A stretch of DNA of 64,000 nt from Blastococcus xanthinilyticus (GTDB lineage Bacteria > Actinomycetota > Actinomycetes > Mycobacteriales > Geodermatophilaceae), in assembly GCF_008124835.1 (NCBI RefSeq), contig NZ_VNHW01000010.1, forward strand, positions 155,276 to 219,275. Reading direction: 5' to 3'. Positions 25,950 to 33,634 of the stretch are shown in pieces (within the stretch, counting starts at the first letter, position 1; every line of letters starts with the position of its first letter). The position numbers were made by a program, and so were the translations under genes. Under the pieces are notes generated by a model, which had not been told where the DNA came from, searched no databases, and was given only the letters and a program-made list of their open reading frames with translations.

Positions 25950-26780
25950 CTAGCCCGTCCCCCCGTAGGAACCCACCAGCGCGGTGGTGATGAGCGCCCA
26001 GCCGTCGACGACGACGAAGAGCAGCAGCTTGAAGGGCAGCGACACGACGGTCGGCGGGACCATCATCATGCCGAGCGCCATGAGGGCGGCGCCGACGAGC
26101 ATGTCGAGCACCAGGAACGGGATGAAGATGACCATCCCGATGATGAAGGCGCTCTTCAGCTCCGAGAGCACGAACGCCGGCAGCAGCGTGGTCATGCTGA
26201 CCTGGGTCGCGTCGGCCGGGGCCTCCTCGCCGGACAGCTCGATCATCAGCTTCAGCTCGTCCTCGCGGGTGTTGTCGAGGAGGAACCCACGCAGCGGGAC
26301 GACGCCGGAGTCGTAGGCCTGCGAGACGGTGATCGCGCCGTCCATGTAGGGCTGGACGGCGACCTCGTTGATGTCGGAGAACACCGGGCCCATCACGAAC
26401 AGGGTGAGGAACAGGGCGATGCCGGTGAGCACCTGGTTGGGCGGCGACGTGGCCATCCCCAGGGCGTTCCGGGTCAGCCCCAGCACCACGATGATCTTGG
26501 TGAACGAGGTGGCGAGCAGCAGGACCGACGGGGCCACCGAGAGCACGGTGATCGCGAGGATCAGCGTGATCGAGCTGGACGGCGACCCGTTCCCGATCGA
26601 GATGTCGACCGCGCCGTCCACCGCGGGGGCGGTCGGGGCGGTCGGGGCGGTCGGCGCCGTCGGGGCGGCGGAGGCGGGCCCGGCGAGCAGCACCGCCGCG
26701 ACGGTGGCCAGCACGAGGAGGAGCACGACCACGGCGGCGCGCCGGTGCAGCTCCCGGACCGGGCGCACGAGGGTCGTCAT
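25950..26780 (-). CDS. fliP: Flagellar biosynthetic protein FliP
   Basis: A 276-aa export-gate subunit. It has an N-terminal signal-like hydrophobic segment, a short Pro/Thr/Ala repeat (PTAPTAPTAPTAP, residues ~40-52), then the conserved domain with TSFTKIIVVLGLTRNALGM, PPNQVLTGIALFLTLFVM and the C-terminal GWALITTALVGSY. ATG 26780 overlaps the fliO stop (ATGA). The upstream extension of the frame overlaps fliO and was rejected. Confidence 0.96.
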   Translation of the reverse strand: MTTLVRPVRELHRRAAVVVLLLVLATVAAVLLAGPASAAPTAPTAPTAPTAPAVDGAVDISIGNGSPSSSITLILAITVLSVAPSVLLLATSFTKIIVVLGLTRNALGMATSPPNQVLTGIALFLTLFVMGPVFSDINEVAVQPYMDGAITVSQAYDSGVVPLRGFLLDNTREDELKLMIELSGEEAPADATQVSMTTLLPAFVLSELKSAFIIGMVIFIPFLVLDMLVGAALMALGMMMVPPTVVSLPFKLLLFVVVDGWALITTALVGSYGGTG

Positions 26781-27223
26781 GACCGGCGGACCGTCCGCTC
26801 GCGGAGCTCGTCGACCAGCGTGCCCCAGCCCTGGCGGTCCAGGACCGAGCCGGCGAGGACGCCGTCGGAGGGCCGGGCGGCGCGGGGCGCGGGGACCGGC
26901 GGGGGAGCGGCGTCCTCGTGCGGTTCGTCCGCCGCGCGCGGCCGCGCGGGGCCCCGGCGTCCGTCCATGGCCGCCTCCACGGCCTCCGGGTCGACCTCGG
27001 CGAGCAGCGTGACCTGCTCCTCGGTCGATCCGATGACCAGGACGAGGTCGGCGACGCGGACCACGCTGACCGCGCTCGTGCGGCCCATGCGCTGCCGCGC
27101 GACGACCTCGATCAGCCCGTTGCCCTGGCCGAGGCCCTTCTTCTTGGCCAGCCGGGCGGCGAACCACAGCACGCCGGCGATGAGGACCAGCGACAGGACC
27201 AACCGGATGATCATCCAGGTCAC
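26777..27223 (-). CDS. fliO: Flagellar biosynthesis protein FliO
   Basis: A 148-aa protein with one N-terminal transmembrane helix (MIIRLVLSLVLIAGVLWFAARL) followed by the FliO cytosolic domain (GNGLIEVVARQRMGRTSAVSVVRVADLVLVIGSTEEQVTLL, recognised by RVADLVLVIGSTEEQVT). The tail is Pro/Arg-rich. FliO assists FliP assembly. The GTG start at 27223 overlaps the stop of the 26-codon mini-ORF behind fliN. Confidence 0.9.
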   Translation of the reverse strand: MTWMIIRLVLSLVLIAGVLWFAARLAKKKGLGQGNGLIEVVARQRMGRTSAVSVVRVADLVLVIGSTEEQVTLLAEVDPEAVEAAMDGRRGPARPRAADEPHEDAAPPPVPAPRAARPSDGVLAGSVLDRQGWGTLVDELRERTVRRS

Positions 27224-27300
27224 AGGGCCACCTCGTCGGCGCTCGGCAGCCCTGCGACCAGAGGTGCTGCGTACCCGCGGGAACTCGCGAGCTCGTTCAC
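27220..27300 (-). repeat. MIRU-like 77-bp element with 26-codon ORF between fliN and fliO
   Basis: The ORF begins with a GTGA that contains the fliN stop and ends with a GTGA that contains the fliO start, 81 nt in all. It reads MNELASSR at the start and LPSADEVAL at the end. The first 20 and the bases 54-71 align without gaps to the elements at 35020-35100 and 39714-39794. Removing the 77 bp would leave fliN and fliO overlapping directly at GTGA. This is the signature of insertion into a translational-coupling site. Confidence 0.8.
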
Positions 27301-28037
27301 GAGACCTGCGCCCCGAGCTCCGCGGCGTCGGTCACGATCTCGCTGATCCGCAGGCCGAAGTCCTCGTCGACGACGACGACCTCGCCCCGGGCGATCAGCG
27401 TGCCGTTGACCAGCAGGTCGGCCGGCGCGCTGGCCGCGCGGTCGAGCTCGACGACCTCGCCGGGGTGCAGGGAGAGCAGCTCCTGCACCGTCATCCGGGT
27501 CCGGCCGATCTCCACCGTGACCTCCATGGCGACGTGCCGGAGGAGCTCGAGGCTGCCGCGCTGACCGCGGGTGGCGGGCAGGGTGACCTGCAGGGCGAGG
27601 GTCGCCTGGTGCTCGCCGTCGGCCAGCAGCGGGACGGCGACCAGCATGCCCTTGTCGCGCAGCCCGTCGAGGGCGGCCACCGGCTCCTCGGTGCGCTCGG
27701 AGGCGACGCGCACCCGGCCGAGGGCCCCCGCGGCCGCCTCCAGGGCGGGGCGCAGGGCGGAGGCGACATCCATCTGGCCGACGGGGGAGTTCTCGAGGGC
27801 GTCGACGACGTCGCCGGAGACGACCAGGACGACGTCGCCGGAGACCTCGCCGGAGAGCCCGGCGGTGACCGCCACGGCGGCGCCCGCGGGCAGGGGGACG
27901 GTGTCGGGGTCGCTGACCGGCGAGCCCGCCACGAGCGCGGACGTCGAGGGGATCAGGGCCGCGGCCGCCCGGGCGGCGGCGGCGACCACCTCCGTCACGG
28001 TCTGGGAGTCCTGCGAGTCGGTGCGGGGCGCGGTCAT
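27297..28037 (-). CDS. fliN: Flagellar motor switch protein FliN (FliY-like, long form)
   Basis: A 246-aa C-ring protein. The C-terminal ~75 residues are the SpoA/FliN domain (VTVEIGRTRMTVQELLSLHPGEVVELDR, recognised by TRMTVQELLSLHPGEVVEL). The N-terminal ~160 residues resemble a CheC-type domain as in FliY, although no clear phosphatase motif (D/S-x3-E-x2-N) was found. ATG overlaps the fliM stop (ATGA). It forms the switch with FliM and FliG and sets rotation direction. Confidence 0.93.
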   Translation of the reverse strand: MTAPRTDSQDSQTVTEVVAAAARAAAALIPSTSALVAGSPVSDPDTVPLPAGAAVAVTAGLSGEVSGDVVLVVSGDVVDALENSPVGQMDVASALRPALEAAAGALGRVRVASERTEEPVAALDGLRDKGMLVAVPLLADGEHQATLALQVTLPATRGQRGSLELLRHVAMEVTVEIGRTRMTVQELLSLHPGEVVELDRAASAPADLLVNGTLIARGEVVVVDEDFGLRISEIVTDAAELGAQVS

Positions 28038-29035
28038 GCGGAGTCCTTCGCGGCGTGCGGAGCGTGCGGGGTGGGGACGATCGAGGCGGCCAGGCGGCGC
28101 CGGTGGTTGCTGGCGATCGCGTAGGCGAACGTCACGTCGTTGGTGGTGACCTCGAGCGGGCTGTCCCGGGCGTGCCGGAGCAGCAGGACGTCGTCGACGG
28201 CCAGGGACAGCAGGTCCGAGGACGAGACGGTCAGCGGCGCGAAACGGACGCTGACGTCGACCGGCACCAGGTTCAGCCGCTCGATCAGCGCCTCGCGGGC
28301 GCGCTGGCGCTTGCGCAGCGCGGACTCCGACAGCTGCGGGGAGGCCGCGTTGTTCAGGGCCTGGGCGAAGGAGGAGAACGGCAGCACGACCGTGGCCTGG
28401 CCCTCGCGGCTGCCCACGGACATCGCGAAGGTCGCCACCATGACGGTGTCCGAGCCGGCGGCCGCCTGGGCGAGCTGGGGGTTGTACTCGCGGCCGATGA
28501 CGACGGGCTGGATCTCGGTGATCGGGGCCAGCGAGGCGGCGAACTCGTCGAGCAGCCGCTCCAGCAGGTGGTTGCTGATCGTGGTCTCCATCGCCGTCAT
28601 CGGCCGGTTCGGCTGCGACGCGTTGCCCGAGCCCCCGAGCATGTGGTCGACCATGGCCATGGCCATGTCCAGCGGGAACGCCAGGAGGCCCTTGCCGGCC
28701 AGCGGCTCCAGGCTGAACGTGGTCATGAAGCTGGGGTTGGGCAGCGTCCCGACGTAGTCGTCGTAGGAGAACTGCTCGATGCCGTCGAGCTCGAGGCGGG
28801 CGCCGGCGCGGAGGAAGGTCGTCAGGATCGTCGTCGCCTGGCGGGCGAACGCCTCCTGCGCGATCTGCATGACCCGCACGTGCTCGCGGGAGAGCTTCGT
28901 CGGGCGGCGGAAGTCGTAGGTCCGCGGCTCGCCGCGCCGGCTGCGGGTGGCCGGGCCGGCGGCGGGTGCGGGGGCCGAGGGCGGGGCCGGGGCCGGCGCG
29001 GCGGCCGGGGCCGGTCCGGTCTCGGGGGTGGTCAC
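28034..29035 (-). CDS. fliM: Flagellar motor switch protein FliM
   Basis: A 333-aa switch protein. An Ala/Pro-rich N-terminal linker (~40 residues) precedes the conserved core (YDFRRPTKLSREHVRVMQIAQEAFARQ, LPNPSFMTTFSLEPLAGKGLL) and a C-terminal SpoA domain. The linker lacks an obvious CheY-binding LSQxEID peptide at the extreme N-terminus. The GTG at 29035 was chosen because the sigma-28-like -10 covers the upstream in-frame ATG at 29047; transcription would start within about 8 nt of the GTG, giving a nearly leaderless message. Confidence 0.93.
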   Translation of the reverse strand: MTTPETGPAPAAAPAPAPPSAPAPAAGPATRSRRGEPRTYDFRRPTKLSREHVRVMQIAQEAFARQATTILTTFLRAGARLELDGIEQFSYDDYVGTLPNPSFMTTFSLEPLAGKGLLAFPLDMAMAMVDHMLGGSGNASQPNRPMTAMETTISNHLLERLLDEFAASLAPITEIQPVVIGREYNPQLAQAAAGSDTVMVATFAMSVGSREGQATVVLPFSSFAQALNNAASPQLSESALRKRQRAREALIERLNLVPVDVSVRFAPLTVSSSDLLSLAVDDVLLLRHARDSPLEVTTNDVTFAYAIASNHRRRLAASIVPTPHAPHAAKDSA

Positions 29036-29043
29036 GAAACCCC

Positions 29044-29073
29044 TCATCGGCGGACGCGGGAGGGACCCTGACC
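29044..29073 (-). promoter_or_regulatory. Sigma-28-like promoter for fliM-fliN-fliO operon
   Basis: Minus strand GGTCAG, 16 nt, GCCGATGA: -10 at 29044-29051, -35 at 29068-29073. Identical in both boxes to the flgB promoter at 42572-42601. A strong terminator lies just upstream (29133-29170), so this promoter must start the unit. Confidence 0.72.
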
Positions 29074-29132
29074 GGCCCCGGCGGCGACGCCGGTCAGCCG
29101 GGACGGGAGGTTCCGGTGGTGCGGATGTGACG

Positions 29133-29170
29133 CGGCGGGACACCCTCCGGAGTCGGAGGGTGTCCCGCCG
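29133..29170 (-). terminator. Terminator after fliL
   Basis: A perfect 17-bp stem CGGCGGGACACCCTCCG with its complement and a four-base loop GAGT. It lies 34 nt past the fliL stop on the minus strand and separates the flbD-fliL unit from the fliM unit. No U-tract, as usual in very GC-rich actinobacteria. Confidence 0.88.
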
Positions 29171-29203
29171 TGGTCGCGGCGCCCGGGGACGCCGCCCGCG
29201 GGA

Positions 29204-29689
29204 CTACTGCGTGACGTACTCGGTGTAGTAGATGCCCATCACCGTCCGCACGCCGTCGTGGTCGGTGTACGCCTCGATGATCTTGGCCTCCAGGGCCTCC
29301 TTGAGCGCGTCGCGGGCGCCCGTGACGTCGGAGGGGTCGGCCTGGGAGAACGTGGAGATGATCATGTCCAGGGCCTTGGTGCCGTCGGCACCACCGCCAC
29401 CGTGCCCGTCCCCGGCGGCCGCGCCCTCCTCGGTCAGCTCCAGGGCGACGCCGATCTTCAGGTACCCGCCACCGGCGAGATTGACCGCGACCGGCTCCAG
29501 CGCCAGGTAGGTGCCGCTGGAGACCGGCTCCACCTCGGCCTCGGCCTCGCCGGAGCTGGCGAACAGGAAGAAGTAGGCGGCACCCGCGCCGGCGAGCAGC
29601 ACGACGGCGAGGACGAGCAGCAGCTTCTTCTTGCCGCCCTTGGCCTCGGTCTCCTCGCCCTCGGCGGGGGCGTTCTTGTCCTTGCTCAT
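29204..29689 (-). CDS. fliL: Flagellar basal body-associated protein FliL
   Basis: A 161-aa single-pass membrane protein: Lys-rich N-terminus (GGKKKLLLVLAVVLLAGAGAAYFFLF), then a periplasmic-side domain with TYLALEPVAVNLAGGGYLKIGVALEL and a C-terminal VRTVMGIYYTEYVTQ. FliL stabilises the stator around the motor. Start ATG 29689 overlaps the motB stop. A Gly/His-rich insert (DGHGGGGADG) sits in the middle of the domain. Confidence 0.92.
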   Translation of the reverse strand: MSKDKNAPAEGEETEAKGGKKKLLLVLAVVLLAGAGAAYFFLFASSGEAEAEVEPVSSGTYLALEPVAVNLAGGGYLKIGVALELTEEGAAAGDGHGGGGADGTKALDMIISTFSQADPSDVTGARDALKEALEAKIIEAYTDHDGVRTVMGIYYTEYVTQ

Positions 29690-30585
29690 TCGGTCACTCC
29701 ATGGTGTGCGGCGTCGATGCCCGGCAGGAGCGCGTTGGCCTCTGCCGAGGCGGTGGACAGGACGACGACGTCGACCCGTCGGTTGACGGTGAGTGCGGTC
29801 GGGTCGGACTCGGGCACCAGCGGCCGGGTCGAGGAGTAGCCCGTGGCCGCGAGCTGCGGCTGCGGGACACCGAGCTCGGCCAGGTACCGGACGACGGTGG
29901 TCGCGCGGGTGGCCGAGAGCTCCCAGTTCGACGGCCACAACCCGCCGGGGGTCACCGGCAGGTGGTTGGCGTGCCCCTCGACGTCCAGCTGGTTGGGCAG
30001 GCCGGTCAGGGTGGGGGCGACGGCCGCGAGGATCGCGCGCCCCTCCGGCCGCAGCACGGCCGCCTCGGCGTCGAAGAGGACGGCGTCGGCGACGATGTGC
30101 ACCACCAGGCCGCGCTCGTCGATCTCGAAGCGCGCCGCACCCTCGTAGCCGGCGTTCGCCAGGGCGGCCTCGATGGCTGCCCGCGCGGCGGCCAGGTTGG
30201 CGTAGGCCTGCTGGGCCTCGGCGGCGATCCGCTCGGCGCGCTCGGCGGCGGCCTGGGCGGCGGCCTTGTCGATCTGGGCCTGCTGCACGGTGGGGTCCGG
30301 CGGGATGGCCGAGGCGATGTCGACCACGCCGGGCAGCCCGTCGAGGACCGAGCCCTCCGGCGTGGGGCCCGGCTGCACGGTGATCGGCCCGCCGAAGGCG
30401 TCGGACATGCCCTTGGCCAGGGCGGCGAACTTCGCCTCGTCCACCTTGCTCATCGCGAAGAGCACCACGAAGAGCACGAACAGCAGCGTCATCATGTCGA
30501 AACCCGACACCAGCCACCGTTCGTGGTTCTCGTGCTCCTCGTGCTCCTCGTGCTTCTTGCGGCGGCGGCCGTGGCCGGCGCTCAC
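29686..30585 (-). CDS. motB: Flagellar motor stator protein MotB
   Basis: A 299-aa stator subunit. The N-terminus is very charged (HEEHEEHENHERW), then one transmembrane helix with the proton-carrying Asp30 in SGFDMMTLLFVLFVVLFAMSK. The C-terminal OmpA-like peptidoglycan-binding domain includes LDVEGHANHLPVTPGGLWPSNWELSATRA. It is coupled to motA through a 12-codon mini-ORF and to fliL by a 4-nt overlap. Confidence 0.95.
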   Translation of the reverse strand: MSAGHGRRRKKHEEHEEHENHERWLVSGFDMMTLLFVLFVVLFAMSKVDEAKFAALAKGMSDAFGGPITVQPGPTPEGSVLDGLPGVVDIASAIPPDPTVQQAQIDKAAAQAAAERAERIAAEAQQAYANLAAARAAIEAALANAGYEGAARFEIDERGLVVHIVADAVLFDAEAAVLRPEGRAILAAVAPTLTGLPNQLDVEGHANHLPVTPGGLWPSNWELSATRATTVVRYLAELGVPQPQLAATGYSSTRPLVPESDPTALTVNRRVDVVVLSTASAEANALLPGIDAAHHGVTE

Positions 30586-30620
30586 GAGGAGCCCCCCGAG
30601 GCGGGGTAGGGCGAGGTCAC
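30582..30620 (-). CDS. 12-codon bridging mini-ORF between motA and motB
   Basis: A GTG overlapping the motA stop (GTGA) opens a 12-codon frame (MTSPYPASGGSS) whose TGA overlaps the motB GTG (GTGA). It keeps ribosomes coupled across a 31-nt gap in the same way as the 81-nt elements elsewhere in the locus. It is too short to be a functional protein; a coupling role or an insertion remnant is likely. Confidence 0.55.
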   Translation of the reverse strand: MTSPYPASGGSS

Positions 30621-31387
30621 GCCGCTTCCTTCGCGACGGAGCCCGGCGGCACGAGCGAGGTCAGCTTCATGCGGACGGCGCGAGGGCTGGTACCGGCCTG
30701 GATCTCGGCGATGCCCTCGACCAGGAGCTCCATCTGCGCGGCCTGCAGCTCGCTGACCCGGAGGATCTTGGCGCCCATCGGCAGGAACCAGAAGTTGGCC
30801 GCCATGACGCCCCACAGCGTGGCGATGAACGCCGCGGCGACCATGGGGCCCAGCGCCTCGGGGTTGTTGAGGTTTCCCATGACGTTCATCAGGCCGACGA
30901 TGCAGCCCAGGATGCCGATGGTCGGCGCGTAGCCGCCCATGTTGTTCATGAACTTGGCGGCGACCTTGTCCTCGGCCTTCTTCGCCGCGATCTCGCTCTC
31001 CAGCACCGCCCGCAGCTCCTCGGGGTCGGTGCCGTCGATGCCCATCTGCAGGCCGCGCTTCAGGAACGGGTCCTCGATGGCCTTGACCTGCGCCTCCAGC
31101 GCGAGCAGGCCCTCCTTGCGGGCCTTCTCGGCGAGGCTGACCAGGGTCTGGATCTGGTCGGTCGGCGGCGGCACCTTCGCCGGCATCACGGCCATCTTGA
31201 ACCAGTTGCCGACCTTCTTCAGGTCGTCCATCGTCTGGCTGGCCGCCGCCGCGCCGAAGGTCGCGACGACGACCAGGATGATCGCCGGCAGGAAGATCAG
31301 CGACGTCGGGTCGGCGCCCTCGAGGATCATGAAGACGACCAGGGCGACGAGCGAGATGGCGAACCCGATCAGGGTGGCGGGATCCAC
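30617..31387 (-). CDS. motA: Flagellar motor stator protein MotA
   Basis: A 256-aa stator subunit with four transmembrane helices: DPATLIGFAISLVALVVFMILEG and FLPAIILVVVATFGAA at the N-terminus, and MGGYAPTIGILGCIVGLMNVM and FIATLWGVMAANFWFLP at the C-terminus. The cytoplasmic loop that touches FliG (ARKEGLLALEAQVKAIEDPFLKRGLQM) is intact. GTG 31387 has AGGAG 8-9 nt upstream; it begins just after the flbD stop. Confidence 0.95.
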   Translation of the reverse strand: MDPATLIGFAISLVALVVFMILEGADPTSLIFLPAIILVVVATFGAAAASQTMDDLKKVGNWFKMAVMPAKVPPPTDQIQTLVSLAEKARKEGLLALEAQVKAIEDPFLKRGLQMGIDGTDPEELRAVLESEIAAKKAEDKVAAKFMNNMGGYAPTIGILGCIVGLMNVMGNLNNPEALGPMVAAAFIATLWGVMAANFWFLPMGAKILRVSELQAAQMELLVEGIAEIQAGTSPRAVRMKLTSLVPPGSVAKEAA

Positions 31388-31389
31388 GG

Positions 31390-31671
31390 TCAGCGCTCCT
31401 CGCGGCTCGGGAAGGGCAGGACCGAGGAGTCGCTGGACGCCGGCTCGGGGATGACCGAGCGGTAAACGCCGCGGTCGATCTCGTAGGAGAGGGCGAGGAT
31501 GCCGGCCCGGTACTCCCGGATCTCCTGGAGCACCTCCTCGACGCTCTCCCGCACCACGTACTTGGTGCCGTCCACCAGGAAGGCGACGGTGTCCGGGTGG
31601 CCCTCGACCTTCTCGATCAGGTCGGGGTTGAGTGCGAACTGGTCGCCGTTCAGGCGCGTCACTCGGATCAC
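31390..31671 (-). CDS. flbD: Flagellar protein FlbD
   Basis: A 93-aa protein of the Gram-positive FlbD (swarming motility-associated) family: IRVTRLNGDQFALNPDLIEKVE and DGTKYVVRESVEEVLQ are characteristic. The extra C-terminal 30 residues are hydrophilic. First gene of the flbD-motA-motB-fliL unit, preceded by a near-perfect sigma-28 promoter. Precise role unknown. Confidence 0.92.
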   Translation of the reverse strand: MIRVTRLNGDQFALNPDLIEKVEGHPDTVAFLVDGTKYVVRESVEEVLQEIREYRAGILALSYEIDRGVYRSVIPEPASSDSSVLPFPSREER

Positions 31672-31725
31672 GGGTCGGTCCTCTTGCTCGGTGGGGCCCG
31701 CGAACGGGCGGGAGCGGCACTGTTC

Positions 31726-31756
31726 TCATCGGCCCCGGACGGGGGGTCCTTGAGCC
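31726..31756 (-). promoter_or_regulatory. Sigma-28 promoter for flbD-motA-motB-fliL
   Basis: Minus strand GGCTCAA, 16 nt, GCCGATGA: -10 at 31726-31733, -35 at 31750-31756. Both boxes are identical to the fliC promoter. Predicted leader about 47 nt. Confidence 0.85.
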
Positions 31757-31795
31757 GAAGAGCCCTGGCCGGGGGCGTGCGGGGGGCGCGGAACG

Positions 31796-31831
31796 GACGG
31801 CCCGGCCACCCGAACGGGTGACCGGGCCGTC
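31796..31831 (-). terminator. Terminator after flgE
   Basis: GACGGCCCGG and CCGGGCCGTC pair (10 bp), a C-A mismatch follows, then CACCC/GGGTG around a GAAC loop. It lies 43 nt past the flgE stop and upstream of the flbD promoter, separating the hook unit from the stator unit. Confidence 0.82.
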
Positions 31832-31874
31832 TCGTGTCCCTCGCGCTGGAGCGGCCCTGCAGGCGGGCCGATCA

Positions 31875-33116
31875 TCAGCGCTTGAGGTTGACCAGGTCCT
31901 GCAGGATCTCGTCGGAGGCGGTGATCACGCGGCTGTTCGCCTGGAAGCCGCGCTGGGCGACGATCAGGCTGGTGAACTCCTCGGAGAGGTCGACGTTGGA
32001 CATCTCCAGGGCGCCCGAGACCAGGTCGCCCCGTCCGCCGGCGCCGGCGACACCGATCATGGCCACACCGGAGTTGTCACCGACGCGGAACGAGCTGTTC
32101 CCGGCCTTCTCCAGCCCGCTGGGGTTGTTGAAGGCGGCCATGGCCAGCTGCCCCAGCGGCTGGCGCAGCCCGTTGGAGTAGACGCCCATGATCGTGCCGT
32201 CGTTGGAGAGCTGGAACGACTGCAGGGAGCCCAGCGCGAAGCCGTTCTGCTCCGGCGCGGTGACCTCGCTGGAGCCGGCGAACTGGCTGATCGTCCCGAG
32301 GTCGACCGCCACCGGGCCGGGCCAGCCCGCCGCACCCGGCGCGAAGCGGATCGGGCCGGTCGGCGCGGTCATGATGCCCGCGGTGTTGAACGTGACCGTG
32401 CCGTCGAACGGGTTGCCGGCGGCGTCGGTCATCGCCAGCTCGGCGCCGCCGTTGTTCTGGACGACCATGTCCCAGGTGTCCGCGGCGGTCTTGGTGAACG
32501 TGTAGGTGACCGCCTGGGCGACGCCCTGCGCGTCGTACATCGTGGTCGGGATCTGCACGAACGAGGGCACGGGCGCGGCGGCGTTGAGGTTGCCCTCCAG
32601 CTGTCCGGTCGTGGTGGCGCGCGGGTTCACGATCTGGCCGTAGGGCACGGTGAGGTCGCCGATCGGCCCGTTGGGGTTGATGTTCCCGTTGGCGCCGGCC
32701 ACCCACCCCTGCAGGATGCTGCCGTCCGGCGTCACCAGCCGGCCGCTGGCGTCGAAGTCGAACGAGCCCGCCCGCGTGAACAGCTGCTCGCCACCCGGAC
32801 CGGCGGTCACGAAGAAGCCGTCGCCCTCGATCATGAAGTCGGTCGAGCGGCCGGTCGACTGCGCGGCGCCGTTGGTCCAGTTGGTGGTGACGGCGGCGAG
32901 CTTGACGCCGAGACCGATCTGGGCGGGGTTCGTGCCGCCGCGATCCGCGGCCGGGGCGCCGCCGGCGCGCACGACCTGGGACAGCGTGTCCTGGAAGACG
33001 GTGGAGCTGCTCTTGAAGCCGACGGTGTTGACGTTGGCGATGTTGTTGCCGGTGACGTCCATCTTGGTCTGGTGGGCACGCAGACCGGAGATGGCGGAGA
33101 ACATGGAGCGGAGCAT
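31875..33116 (-). CDS. flgE: Flagellar hook protein FlgE
   Basis: A 413-aa hook subunit. N-terminal rod motif LRSMFSAISGLRAHQTKMDVTGNNIANVNTVGFKSS (recognised by TGNNIANVNTVGFKSS), central variable domain, and C-terminal NVDLSEEFTSLIVAQRGFQANSRVI heptad-repeat region. Sizes of FlgE vary between 400 and 450. ATG follows GGAGGAG. It is the last gene of the flgB unit, 80 nt after flgD, and ends before a terminator. Confidence 0.96.
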   Translation of the reverse strand: MLRSMFSAISGLRAHQTKMDVTGNNIANVNTVGFKSSSTVFQDTLSQVVRAGGAPAADRGGTNPAQIGLGVKLAAVTTNWTNGAAQSTGRSTDFMIEGDGFFVTAGPGGEQLFTRAGSFDFDASGRLVTPDGSILQGWVAGANGNINPNGPIGDLTVPYGQIVNPRATTTGQLEGNLNAAAPVPSFVQIPTTMYDAQGVAQAVTYTFTKTAADTWDMVVQNNGGAELAMTDAAGNPFDGTVTFNTAGIMTAPTGPIRFAPGAAGWPGPVAVDLGTISQFAGSSEVTAPEQNGFALGSLQSFQLSNDGTIMGVYSNGLRQPLGQLAMAAFNNPSGLEKAGNSSFRVGDNSGVAMIGVAGAGGRGDLVSGALEMSNVDLSEEFTSLIVAQRGFQANSRVITASDEILQDLVNLKR

Positions 33117-33196
33117 CGGGGTCTCCTCCGGGTGGGGGCTGGGGACGGGGAGGCGCGGCTGGGGCGCGGCTCAGCGGGGGGTGGTGCGGGTCGGGG

Positions 33197-33619
33197 TCAG
33201 CGCTTGCCGACGTCGGTGATCCGGCCGAGCGGCACGGCGACGCCGCCGACCGTCGCGACCGCCTCGGCCTTGTCGGTGCCGAGGCGGACCGAGCTGACGA
33301 CGCCGGTCTTCGCGGCGCCGCTCTCGTCGGTGTAGGTCACGGTCTGGCCGACCATCGCGCCGGCGCTGCTCGAGCGCTGGAGCGCCAGCATCGAGGCGTT
33401 CTGCTTCGCCAGCTCCTCCAGCTTCTCGACCTGGCTGAAGGTGGCGGTCTGCGCCATCAGCTGGTTCGTGTCCGCCGGGTTGCCGGGGTCCTGGTACTTC
33501 ATCTGGGCCACCAGGAGCTTGAGGAAGGTGTCCTTGCCCATCTGGTCCCCGCGCTGCACGGACTGCGTGGCCGTGTACGTGGGGCCGCTCGGGACGGAAC
33601 CGCTCACTGCGTCCGGCAT
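33197..33619 (-). CDS. flgD: Flagellar hook capping protein FlgD
   Basis: A 140-aa short FlgD. The N-terminal conserved region MGKDTFLKLLVAQMKYQDPGNPADTNQLMAQTATFSQVEKL is diagnostic (block FLKLLVAQMKYQDPGNP). The C-terminal part keeps only one small domain (MVGQTVTYTDESGA). Enterobacterial FlgD is ~230 aa; short forms are usual in Gram-positives. GAAGGAGG precedes the ATG. Confidence 0.93.
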   Translation of the reverse strand: MPDAVSGSVPSGPTYTATQSVQRGDQMGKDTFLKLLVAQMKYQDPGNPADTNQLMAQTATFSQVEKLEELAKQNASMLALQRSSSAGAMVGQTVTYTDESGAAKTGVVSSVRLGTDKAEAVATVGGVAVPLGRITDVGKR

Positions 33620-33634
33620 CGGTCGACCTCCTTC

